Assembly: GCA_038255145.1 (NCBI GenBank)
Contig: JBBSLP010000100.1
Span: 1-13,717 of the forward strand
DNA: 13,717 bases
Source of the DNA: WHTX01 sp038255145
GTDB taxonomy: Bacteria; Actinomycetota; Acidimicrobiia; Acidimicrobiales; CAIXPF01
Direction of reading: 5' to 3'
A program made the position numbers and the translations under genes. A model generated the notes under the pieces. It saw only the letters and a program-made list of their open reading frames with translations, was not told the DNA's origin and ran no database searches. Shown here piece by piece: positions 1-8,359 of this stretch; position 1 is the first letter of the stretch; every line of letters begins with the position of its first letter.

Positions 1-92
1 GGCCCGTGGTAGACGACCACGTTGATAGGCCGGAGGTGTACGCGGGGTAACCCGTTCAGCCGACCGGTACTAATCGGCCGAGGGCTTGATGT
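1..92 (+). rRNA. rrl: 23S rRNA, 3' end (partial)
   Basis: This is the last part of a large-subunit rRNA gene cut by the window edge. It carries the near-universal 3'-terminal stretches GACGACCACGTTGATAGGCC (13-32) and CCGGTACTAATCGGCC (64-79), which match the end of bacterial 23S rRNA base for base in the conserved positions. The exact 3' end is not visible; by comparison with E. coli, where the molecule ends about 20 bases after GGTACTAAT, it should fall near 90-94. It is the upstream partner of the 5S gene in one rRNA operon. Confidence 0.95.
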
Positions 93-159
93 GAAGATGT
101 TTGTTCGTGCTCGCTCATACAGCTCTCAACAGAGCGCCGCGACATGCCGCGTTTGAGAT
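93..159 (+). other. 23S-5S internal transcribed spacer
   Basis: Short spacer of about 67 bases between the 23S end and the 5S start, with no tRNA in it. It contains a small hairpin with arms GCTCT (122-126) and AGAGC (131-135) and loop CAAC, the kind of structure found near rRNA processing sites. Its role in maturation is inferred from position only. Confidence 0.7.
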
Positions 160-277
160 CGCCGGTGGTCATAGAGGTGGGGTCACACCCGTTACCATTC
201 CGAACACGGAAGTTAAGCCCTCCAGCGCCGATGGTACTTGGGTGGATTCGCCCTGGGAGAGTAGGTCGCCGCCGGTT
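160..277 (+). rRNA. rrf: 5S rRNA
   Basis: Complete 5S rRNA of about 118 bases. The ends pair as helix I: GCCGGTGG at 161-168 with CCGCCGGT at 269-276, including two G-U pairs. Between them are the conserved 5S elements GGTCATAG (167-174), the loop-C region TTCCGAAC (198-205) with GGAAGTTAAG following, GCGCCGATGGTACT (225-238) and GGGAGAGTAGG (255-265). Boundaries may be off by one to three bases. It is the last gene of the rRNA operon and is followed within ten bases by a terminator. Confidence 0.95.
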
Positions 278-286
278 CCATCGCAG

Positions 287-317
287 GTGGGGGATCCCTA
301 ACGGGATCCCCCACTTT
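287..317 (+). terminator. rRNA operon intrinsic terminator
   Basis: Perfect 12-bp stem with a 4-base loop: GTGGGGGATCCC (287-298), loop TAAC, GGGATCCCCCAC (303-314). TTT follows at once and another TTT three bases later (315-323, TTTGCGTTT). A very strong GC stem with a short, interrupted T tract placed ten bases after 5S is what one expects for the end of an rRNA operon in a GC-rich genome. Confidence 0.92.
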
Positions 318-340
318 GCGTTTGCCACCTGAGGTCCAGG

Positions 341-346
341 TAGCGT
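341..346 (+). promoter_or_regulatory. candidate -10 element TAGCGT for the TPR gene
   Basis: TAGCGT fits the actinobacterial -10 pattern TAnnnT and lies 40 bases before the GTG start of the TPR gene, just after the rRNA terminator. A possible -35, TTGCGT at 316-321, is 19 bases upstream, which is longer than ideal and overlaps the terminator tail. Predicted transcription start is about 353. The same TAGnnT form recurs before four other units in this window. Confidence 0.4.
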
Positions 347-385
347 GTGCGGCCCAGCCGAACCGATCAACCCCCAGGAGCACGT

Positions 386-2125
386 GTGACCGAGGACGAA
401 CGCAAGCCGCGACGGACGGGGAGCTCGTCTGCTCGTGCCGGCGGTGCGGGGAAGGCCTCCGGTCCCGGCGCACGCACGGCCCGCTCCACGAGTCGAGCCG
501 GTGGTCCCGTACCCGGTCGCACCCCCCGTACCGGTTCAGCGCGTGCGGGGGCCTCTTCCGCGCGCCCCGGCCGCTCATCGGCGGACCCCGACGGTCTGCG
601 GACCACACGGCGGACGGCCGGGGACGGCGCCGGTCGATCCGGCGGTGCCACCCGGCGGGGGACCAGCTCCACCGATGCCATCCGAGCGGGAGCCTCGTCG
701 CTCCGGGCCGAAGCGGTGGCGGCACGCCGTCGGGCCGAGGGCTCGACCGGGGAAACCTCCGTTCGCCGTGGTCCCACGGGCTCGGCCGGCGGGGCTGGGC
801 GTCGTCGCACGGAGGACGGCGACGGGGCACCCGTGCGCCGGTCCGCATCCGGCCCATCGACCGATCGACGGAGCTCACGGGCCGCCGGCCCGGTGGCTGC
901 GTCCCGCCGCTCCATCCGCAGTGGCGACGACGACCGGCCGACATCGTCGCGGTCCTACGACGACAGCGAGCAACGTCCGCCACGCGACGACCGCAGCGCC
1001 GGCGGCCCGGGGCGCAGCGACCGTTCCACCGGCCGCGGGCGCGACAGCCGTACCGCCGCCGGGCGCAGCGACGGTTCCGCGGGCCCGGGTCGCAGCGACC
1101 GGCGAACGGGGGCGGGCAGCGACGACCGACGGTCGAGCGGCACCAGTTCCGGCGCTGGCGGCGGGTTCCGCACCGCGGCTTCGGCTCGCTATGCCGAAGC
1201 CCGCACGGGCCGGCCCGCGCGGGACACCCGCCGCGACGGTGACCAGGGCCGACGCTCCGGAGGTCCGCCTCGGCGGAGCGCTGGTTCGCGCCAGGACGAC
1301 CGTCAGGGCGATCCCGCCTGGGGTGGTCTGGCCCGCCGTGCCGCCGAGCGCCTGGTGTCCGGTGCGCCCAGCACGCCGCCTCCGCCCAAGCCCGAGGGTG
1401 CCGATCCCCGGGCCGGGGAACCGGCTCGCCGGCCCACCCGGGCCGTTCCCGCCTCGGCGTCCCCCCGCAAGCCACCCGTGCGTCGGGACACCCCGCCGTC
1501 CCCGGTCTACGTGGACAAGGACGAGGTCCAGCGTTCGGTGGGCAAGGACCGCTCGGTCCGCGTCGAGCGCCGGTTGCGGGAAGCGGCCCGCATGTACGAC
1601 GGCGAGCGCCTCGACGAGGCCGCTCCCGTCCTGCGTTCCATCACCAACCAGGTGCCCGACCTGGCCCCGGCCCGCGAACTGTACGGCCTGGTGCTCTACC
1701 AGCTGGGACGCTGGGAGGAGGCGGCCCGCGAGCTCGAGGCCTTCGCCGCCATCACCGGCTCCACCGAGCAGCACCCCGCGTTGGCCGACTGCTACCGGGC
1801 CCTGCGCCGCTGGGACGACGTGGACCGGATGTGGGACGAGCTGCGGGGCACCTCGCCCTCGGCCGAGCTCGTCACCGAGGGTCGCATCGTGGCCGCCGGT
1901 GCCCTGGCCGACCGGCGGCGGCTACCCGAGGCCATCAAGCTGCTCGAAGCGGGCTTCCGGCCCCCCGAGCGCCCTCGTGAGTTCCACCTGCGGCGGATGT
2001 ACGCGCTGGCTGACCTCTACGAGCGCTCGGGCGACCTGCCCCGGGCACGGGCCCTGTTCCGGCGCATCTCGGCCGTGGACCCTGACTTCTTCGACGTGAC
2101 CGACCGGGTGCGCGCTCTCGGTTGA
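386..2125 (+). CDS. TPR-like protein with long disordered Arg-rich N-terminus
   Basis: Predicted 579-residue protein. The start is GTG 386 because AGGAG (376-380) lies five bases before it; an earlier in-frame ATG at 347 has no such site. Residues 1 to about 373 are low complexity, rich in Arg, Ser, Gly, Asp, Thr, Pro and Ala, without hydrophobic segments, so this part is surely disordered and strongly basic. From residue 374 the composition becomes that of helical repeats: YDGERLDEAAPVLRSI, LVLYQLGRWEEAARELE, ALADCYRALRRWDDVDRMW, LADLYERSGDLPRARALFRRI and a final AVDPDF are typical TPR A/B helix pairs, four or five of them. TPR domains bind partner proteins; the basic tail could contact RNA or another polyanion, but that is inference. 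I recall a TPR protein (Rv1691) just before the phosphatase-tlyA block in mycobacteria, so this may be the ortholog with an unusual extension. No signal peptide or catalytic motif is seen. Confidence 0.85.
   Translation: MTEDERKPRRTGSSSARAGGAGKASGPGARTARSTSRAGGPVPGRTPRTGSARAGASSARPGRSSADPDGLRTTRRTAGDGAGRSGGATRRGTSSTDAIRAGASSLRAEAVAARRRAEGSTGETSVRRGPTGSAGGAGRRRTEDGDGAPVRRSASGPSTDRRSSRAAGPVAASRRSIRSGDDDRPTSSRSYDDSEQRPPRDDRSAGGPGRSDRSTGRGRDSRTAAGRSDGSAGPGRSDRRTGAGSDDRRSSGTSSGAGGGFRTAASARYAEARTGRPARDTRRDGDQGRRSGGPPRRSAGSRQDDRQGDPAWGGLARRAAERLVSGAPSTPPPPKPEGADPRAGEPARRPTRAVPASASPRKPPVRRDTPPSPVYVDKDEVQRSVGKDRSVRVERRLREAARMYDGERLDEAAPVLRSITNQVPDLAPARELYGLVLYQLGRWEEAARELEAFAAITGSTEQHPALADCYRALRRWDDVDRMWDELRGTSPSAELVTEGRIVAAGALADRRRLPEAIKLLEAGFRPPERPREFHLRRMYALADLYERSGDLPRARALFRRISAVDPDFFDVTDRVRALG
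1008..1110 (+). repeat. degenerate GRSD-coding repeats in the disordered region
   Basis: Inside the TPR gene, three near-identical DNA segments encode Gly-Arg-Ser-Asp followed by Arg or Gly: GGGCGCAGCGACCGTTCC at 1010, GGGCGCAGCGACGGTTCC at 1061 and GGTCGCAGCGACC at 1088. Spacing is 51 then 27 bases, both multiples of three, so copies can be gained or lost without a frameshift. They suggest the disordered tail grew by internal duplication. Confidence 0.65.
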
Positions 2126-2145
2126 GCACGGAGCCACCCCTCCCG

Positions 2146-2151
2146 TAGGGT
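2146..2151 (+). promoter_or_regulatory. -10 element TAGGGT of a probably leaderless gene
   Basis: TAGGGT ends seven bases before the ATG at 2159, so a transcript starting six or seven bases downstream of it would begin at or one base before the initiation codon. The bases between 2126 and 2158 contain no Shine-Dalgarno-like purine run next to the ATG. Together these point to leaderless initiation, which is common in actinobacteria. No clear -35 is seen. Confidence 0.5.
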
Positions 2152-2158
2152 CCGCCCC

Positions 2159-3145
2159 ATGTTCCGAGCCCTGGTCCTCGAAGCCACCGACGGCGCTCCC
2201 CGCGCCGAGGTCCGCCAGCTCGACGAGGCGGAGCTCCCCGAGGGCGACGTCCTCGTCGATGTGGAGTTCTCCACCGTCAACTACAAGGACGGCCTCGCCG
2301 TCACCAACGGCAAGCCCGTGGTGCGAACCTTCCCCATGGTCCCCGGCATCGACTTCGCCGGCACCGTGGCCGAGAGCAGCAACGCCGACCTCTCACCCGG
2401 GGACCGGGTCGTGCTCAACGGCTTCGGCGTGGGCGAGACCCATTGGGGCGGCTTCGCCGAGAAGGCCAGGGTCAAGGGCGAGTGGCTGGTCAAGCTGCCC
2501 GACGCCATCGACACCGAGGCGGCCATGGCCGTGGGCACGGCCGGCTACACGGCCATGCTGTGCGTGCTCGCCCTCGAGCACGGTGGGCTGACCCCGGGGT
2601 CGGGTGAGATCGTGGTCACCGGCGCCGCCGGCGGTGTGGGCTCCGTCGCCATCGCCCTGTTGGCCGGCCTCGGCTACCAGGTCGCCGCGTCCACGGGTCG
2701 GCCCGAGGAGGCCGCCTACCTCGAGCAGCTCGGTGCCAGGTCCATCGTCGAGCGGGCCGAGCTGTCCACGCCGTCCAAGCGACCCATGCAGTCCGAGCGC
2801 TGGGCCGGCGCCATCGACGCCGTCGGTGGGGTCACCCTGGCCAACGTGGTGGCGTCGACCCGCTACGGCGGCACCGTGGCCGCCTGTGGCATGGCCGGGG
2901 GCGGGGACCTGCCCGGTTCCGTGTTCCCCTTCATCCTGCGCGGCGTCACCCTGGCCGGCGTGGACTCGGTCAACGCCCCCATCGCCATCCGCCGCCAGGC
3001 CTGGGACCGGCTGGCCACCGACCTCGACCTCCACAAGCTGTCGGCCATGAGCACCCGCATCGGGCTGGCCGACGTGCCCGCCACCGGCGCCGCCATCCTG
3101 CAGGGCCAGGTGCGGGGCCGCGTCGTCGTCGACGTCCGGGCCTGA
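2159..3145 (+). CDS. acuI: AcuI/YhdH-type NADPH-dependent quinone / acrylyl-CoA reductase
   Basis: 328-residue zinc-free medium-chain dehydrogenase/reductase, the usual length for the YhdH/AcuI branch. Visible family marks are NYKDGLA (residues 41-47), PGIDFAGTV (62-70), GDRV (81-84), GTAGYTAM (126-133), the NADP-binding glycine motif TGAAGGVGS (154-162), AIDAVGG (218-224) and the GVDSV stretch (267-271) typical of acrylyl-CoA reductases. The zinc-ligand Cys/His of alcohol dehydrogenases are absent. Characterised members reduce acrylyl-CoA to propionyl-CoA with NADPH, or reduce quinones and enones; the actual substrate here cannot be told, so the symbol is provisional. The ATG at 2159 is chosen because it starts the conserved fold at once and sits at the predicted transcription start. 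A reductase gene follows after four bases and is probably co-transcribed. Cytosolic. Confidence 0.9.
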   Translation: MFRALVLEATDGAPRAEVRQLDEAELPEGDVLVDVEFSTVNYKDGLAVTNGKPVVRTFPMVPGIDFAGTVAESSNADLSPGDRVVLNGFGVGETHWGGFAEKARVKGEWLVKLPDAIDTEAAMAVGTAGYTAMLCVLALEHGGLTPGSGEIVVTGAAGGVGSVAIALLAGLGYQVAASTGRPEEAAYLEQLGARSIVERAELSTPSKRPMQSERWAGAIDAVGGVTLANVVASTRYGGTVAACGMAGGGDLPGSVFPFILRGVTLAGVDSVNAPIAIRRQAWDRLATDLDLHKLSAMSTRIGLADVPATGAAILQGQVRGRVVVDVRA

Positions 3146-3149
3146 GACC

Positions 3150-3680
3150 GTGCTCGTCGCCCTGGTGGCGGTGCAGTCCATCGACGGGTTCATCACCTTC
3201 CACCGGGGCTCGGGCACCGCGGCGTGGGCCTCAGCCGAGGACGGGGCCCACTTCCGGGCCGCCATGGACACCTACGACTGCTCCGTGTTCGGCTCCACCA
3301 CCTACGACGTCGATCGAGCCTCCATCCAGGCCACCCTGGGCTCGCACCGGCTGCGGGTCGTCGTCACCCGCCGACCCGAGGACTACGAGGGTGACGGGGT
3401 CCCCGACCAGCTCGAGTTCAGCGATGCCACCCCCGCCACCATCGTGGCCGGACTGGCGTCGCGGGGCTTCGAGCGCTGCGCCCTGCTCGGCGGGGGGCGC
3501 ATCAACACCCTCTTCCTGCAGGACGACGTGGTCGACGAGCTCGTCATCACCCTCGAGCCCCGCATCTTCGGCTCGGGCACCCGGCTGGTCGACGGGTCCA
3601 CCGACCTGCTGTGGGAACTGGTGGACGACAGCGCCCTGAACCGGTCGACACGGCTGTTGCACTACCGCCGGTCCCGCTGA
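3150..3680 (+). CDS. RibD C-terminal / dihydrofolate reductase-like protein
   Basis: 176-residue protein starting at GTG 3150, four bases after the preceding stop; no strong ribosome binding site is visible, so translation is probably coupled to the upstream reductase. The order of motifs is that of the RibD C-terminal/DHFR fold: VAVQSIDGFIT near the N-terminus (residues 6-16), GSTTYD (48-53), LRVVVTRRP (69-77), the NADPH-loop-like LLGGGRINTLFLQDDVVDEL (113-132) and EPRIFGSGTRLV (137-148). Such stand-alone proteins are NADPH-dependent reductases of pterin- or pyrimidine-like substrates, but most have no assigned reaction. It is not a dedicated riboflavin RibD because the deaminase domain is missing, and no other riboflavin gene is near. 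Confidence 0.82.
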   Translation: MLVALVAVQSIDGFITFHRGSGTAAWASAEDGAHFRAAMDTYDCSVFGSTTYDVDRASIQATLGSHRLRVVVTRRPEDYEGDGVPDQLEFSDATPATIVAGLASRGFERCALLGGGRINTLFLQDDVVDELVITLEPRIFGSGTRLVDGSTDLLWELVDDSALNRSTRLLHYRRSR

Positions 3681-3730
3681 GCGTCCACCGTTCTGAGCTG
3701 CCGGTTCGGGGCACCGGGGCCACCTCGGGC

Positions 3731-3780
3731 TAGCCTTTCCGCCACGCGCCGACGAGGCGCGCCGTCAACCTACGGAGGAG
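3731..3780 (+). promoter_or_regulatory. aldolase promoter, leader hairpin and ribosome binding site
   Basis: TAGCCT at 3731-3736 fits the TAnnnT -10 pattern, with a predicted start near 3743. The leader then begins with a perfect 6-bp hairpin, CGCGCC (3745-3750), loop GACGA, GGCGCG (3756-3761). GGAGGAG at 3774-3780 is a near-perfect Shine-Dalgarno sequence seven bases before GTG 3788. A 5-bp hairpin CCGGT/ACCGG (3701-3717) upstream may end the preceding two-gene unit. The -35 is not clear. Confidence 0.5.
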
Positions 3781-3787
3781 CCGGCCA

Positions 3788-4843
<1,056 letters not shown>

Positions 4844-4900
4844 TCCGGCGGCGTCGGCAGGCTCGGGTGCGCCCGATCCTGACGATCATGTCAAGTTGTA

Positions 4901-4929
4901 CCGGGGGGTGGCGTGCTGCCACCCCCCGG
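4901..4929 (+). terminator. perfect 12-bp hairpin between aldolase and kor
   Basis: CCGGGGGGTGGC (4901-4912), loop GTGCT, GCCACCCCCCGG (4918-4929): a perfect GC-rich stem 57 bases after the aldolase stop. There is no T tract, so it would be a GC-type terminator or an RNA end-stabilising structure. Because a -10-like TAGGGT begins seven bases later, the palindrome also covers the place where a -35 would be, so it could instead be an operator for the kor operon. Confidence 0.6.
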
Positions 4930-4935
4930 GCGCGT

Positions 4936-4941
4936 TAGGGT
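4936..4941 (+). promoter_or_regulatory. candidate -10 element TAGGGT of the kor operon
   Basis: TAGGGT, identical to the element before the AcuI-like gene, lies 51 bases before the GTG start of korA. Predicted transcription start is near 4948, giving a leader of about 44 bases with the purine run AAAAGGGGGA (4976-4985) as ribosome binding site. This start is downstream of the in-frame ATG at 4944, which supports the later GTG as the true start. Confidence 0.45.
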
Positions 4942-4991
4942 TCATGGTGTTCTCCCGGGGGGCTGGGAGGACACCAAAAGGGGGACACTCC

Positions 4992-6886
4992 GTGACCGAC
5001 ATCCAGGCACGGCCCGATGAGGCGCGCGCCATCGAACCGCTCGACCACGTGGTCATCCGGTTCGCCGGCGACTCCGGCGACGGCATGCAGCTCACGGGCG
5101 AACGCTTCACCAGCGCCAGCGCACTGATCGGCAACGATCTGGCCACCATGCCGGACTTCCCGGCCGAGATCCGTGCTCCAGCGGGCACCCTGGCCGGCGT
5201 CTCCGCCTTCCAGGTGCAGATCTCCGACCACGACGTGTCCACACCGGGCGACGCGCCCAGCGTGCTCGTGGTGATGAACCCGGCCGCCCTGCGCAACGAG
5301 CTGTCCAAGCTCGAGCGGGGAGGAACGGTCATCCTCAACTCGGATGCCTTCGAGGAGCGCGAGCTCACCAAGGCGGGCTACGCCAAGGATCCCCGCCACG
5401 ACGGGTCCCTCGACACCTACCGGGTCGTCGAGGTGCCCATGTCCGAGCTGACCAAGGGGGCCGTGGCCCCCGCCGGGGTCAAGCCCCGTGACGCCGAGCG
5501 GTCGAAGAACTTCTTCGCCCTCGGCCTGATCAGCTGGATGTACACCCGCCCGGTGGAGTCGACGACGGATTGGATCCGTCAGCGCTTCGCCAAGAACGAG
5601 CAGGTGCTCAACGCCAACCTGTTGGCCTTCCAGGCCGGGCACGCCTTCGGCGAGACGGCCGAGCTGGCCGGGTTCCGCTACGAGATCCTCCCCGCCGAGC
5701 AGGCCCCGGGCGTCTACACGTCGATCAACGGCAACACCGCCCTGTCCTGGGGCCTGGTGGCGGCGGGGCAGCTGGCCAAGATGCCCATGTTCCTGGGCTC
5801 GTACCCCATCACCCCGGCTTCCGACATCCTCCACGAGCTGTCCAAGCACAAGAACTTCGGCATCCGCACCCTGCAGGCCGAGGACGAGATCGCCGGCGTG
5901 TGCGCGGCCATCGGGGCGGCCTTCGGTGGCGCCCTGGCCCTGACCACCACGTCAGGACCGGGGGTGGCGCTGAAGTCCGAGGCCATGGGCCTGGCCATCA
6001 GCCTCGAGCTGCCGCTGCTGATCATCGACATCCAGCGGGGCGGGCCGTCGACGGGGTTGCCGACCAAGACCGAGGCCGCCGACCTGATGATGGCCATGTA
6101 CGGCCGTCACGGTGAGTCGCCGCTGCCCATCGTGGCTGCGTACTCGCCCAGCAACTGCTTCGACGCCGCCATCGAGGCCGCCCGCATCGCCATCAAGTAC
6201 CGCACCCCGGTGATCCTGCTGTCCGACGGCTACCTGGCCAACGGGTCCGAGCCCTGGCTGCTGCCCGACCCCGCCACCCTGCCCGACATCTCCACCACCT
6301 TCGCCACCGGGCCCAACCACATCGAGCCCGACACCGGCGAGGCGGTGCACTGGCCCTATGTGCGGGACCCCGAGACCCTGGCCCGGGAGTGGGCCCTGCC
6401 CGGTACCCCCGGCCTCATGCACCGCATCGGGGGCATCGAGAAGGAGGACGGGTCGGGCAACATCTCCTACACGGCCGAGAACCACGGCCACATGGTGGCC
6501 ACCCGGGCGGCCAAGGTCGCCGGCATCGCCAAGGACATCCCCCTGGCCCAGGTGGGGGGCGACGTGGATGACGCCGACCTGCTGGTGCTGGGCTGGGGGT
6601 CGACGTGGGGGGCCATCATCTCGGCCGTGGATCGGGTGCAGGCCAAGGGCCACAAGGTGGCCAACGTCCACCTGACCCACCTCAACCCCTTCCCCGCCAA
6701 CCTGGGTGAGGTGCTGCGGCGCTACCCGAAGATCATCGTGCCCGAGATGAACTCGGGCCACCTGAGCCGGCTCGTTCGGGCCGAGTACCTGGTGGACGCC
6801 CAGGCGATCTCCAAGATCGAGGGTGTCCCGTTCACGGCTGCCGAAGTCGAGCACGAGGTGCTCGTCGCCCTGGGGGAGGACGTTCG

Positions 6887-6890
<4 letters not shown>
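4992..6890 (+). CDS. korA: 2-oxoglutarate (2-oxoacid):ferredoxin oxidoreductase, gamma-alpha fusion subunit
   Basis: 632-residue subunit starting at GTG 4992. The enzyme oxidatively decarboxylates a 2-oxoacid to acyl-CoA and CO2, reducing ferredoxin, and can run in reverse. The gamma domain comes first: RFAGDSGDGMQLTGERF (residues 23-39), then PDFPAEIRAPAGTLAGVSAFQVQ; it is fused to the alpha (pyrimidine-binding) domain with YPITPASDILHEL (271-283), LQAEDEIAGVCAAIGAAFGG, TTTSGPG (318-324) and QRGGPSTGLPTKTEAADL (348-365). A C-terminal transketolase-like domain with LLVLGWGSTWGAI and HLTHLNPFP follows. This gamma-alpha layout and length match the mycobacterial KorA, whose substrate is 2-oxoglutarate; other 2-oxoacids cannot be excluded. 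It overlaps korB by four bases (ATGA), so the subunits are translationally coupled and made in equal amount. Confidence 0.94.
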
Positions 6891-7909
<1,019 letters not shown>

Positions 7910-7921
7910 ACCAACGACGTT

Positions 7922-7955
7922 GCGGCGCCGTCGGGCTCCGGCCCGGCGGCGCCGC
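7922..7955 (+). terminator. kor operon terminator hairpin
   Basis: Long GC hairpin starting 13 bases after the korB stop: GCGGCGCCG (7922-7930) pairs with CGGCGCCGC (7947-7955), then a T-G wobble, then CGGGC (7932-7936) with GCCCG (7941-7945), leaving the loop TCCG. This is a continuous 15-pair stem. The T tract is absent (TGTCGCGT follows), as in many terminators of GC-rich actinobacteria. Confidence 0.7.
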
Positions 7956-8130
7956 TGTCGCGTCCGGTGCCGGAGCTGGCCGAGCGGCGTCGCGCGGGGT
8001 CGGCCGGGGTGGCGGGTGCGGGGTCTGGTGGCTGTATATCTACTGCTGCTGATGAGGGGGGGAGTTCGTGGTCTACGGCTCCCGTTGCCATGTGCGGGCG
8101 GGCCGATGATTGTCGTGACCTGGGCAAGGG

Positions 8131-8167
8131 TGAAGGATCCACCCCCGTGGCGGGGGCGGATCCTTCA
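8131..8167. terminator. perfect long hairpin, possible bidirectional terminator or RNA element
   Basis: TGAAGGATCC (8131-8140) pairs perfectly with GGATCCTTCA (8158-8167); after an A-C mismatch CCCCC (8142-8146) pairs with GGGGG (8152-8156), loop GTGGC. It sits between two convergent genes, where a bidirectional terminator is expected, but it is about 220 bases from korB and 190 from the HAD stop and has no T tract on either strand. It could instead end an uncharacterised small transcript or be a dispersed repeat. Confidence 0.5.
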
Positions 8168-8198
8168 GAGAGCAAGGGACGTCGGCGACACGCACCTC

Positions 8199-8243
8199 TC
8201 GCGAAAGGTGGTGAACCTCCCCGGTACACAGCCCTTCGCGAAA
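8199..8243. repeat. paired TCGCGAAA motif
   Basis: TCGCGAAA occurs at 8199-8206 and again at 8236-8243; the second copy is part of the perfect 8-base palindrome TTCGCGAA (8235-8242). The copies are 37 bases apart, in direct orientation. This could be a pair of protein-binding sites or chance in a GC-rich gap. Confidence 0.3.
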
Positions 8244-8359
8244 CCTCGCTCGCCTGCCGACCGTCCGAGCCTTGGACAGCACCACCCAGATCGCACGGCC
8301 CCGCGCCCGACACCACCCCCCCGACGGGCGGCGGCCGGGGCCATCAGCCGCCAAGGGGT

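Larger units (their letters stand above)
7956..8359. other. gene-free gap between convergent korB and HAD gene, with several hairpins
   Basis: About 400 bases without a convincing gene; frames open here are GC-bias artefacts with no recognisable protein. Around 8030-8125 the sequence is less GC-rich and includes TATATC (8034-8039). Structures seen: a compound hairpin GGGAG (8060-8064), CGT (8067-8069), loop GGTCT, ACG (8075-8077), CTCCC (8079-8083); arms TTGCC (8085-8089) and GGCAA (8123-8127); the perfect hairpin at 8131-8167; alternative short stems CACCT/AGGTG (8193-8210) or AGGT/ACCT (8206-8218); and GGCGGC/GCCGCC (8330-8352) just past the minus-strand HAD stop, which may be that gene's weak terminator. 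A small RNA is possible but unproven. Confidence 0.5.

Noticed and set aside
213..1475. Minus-strand open frame crossing the 5S gene and the TPR gene
   Set aside because: It runs into the 5S rRNA and its terminator and has no plausible start signal or family motif. The plus-strand frame has a ribosome binding site and a recognisable TPR end.
4944..4991. Earlier ATG start for korA adding 16 residues
   Set aside because: It follows the -10 element by two bases, so it would be upstream of the transcript start, and it has no ribosome binding site; GTG 4992 has a purine run at proper distance.
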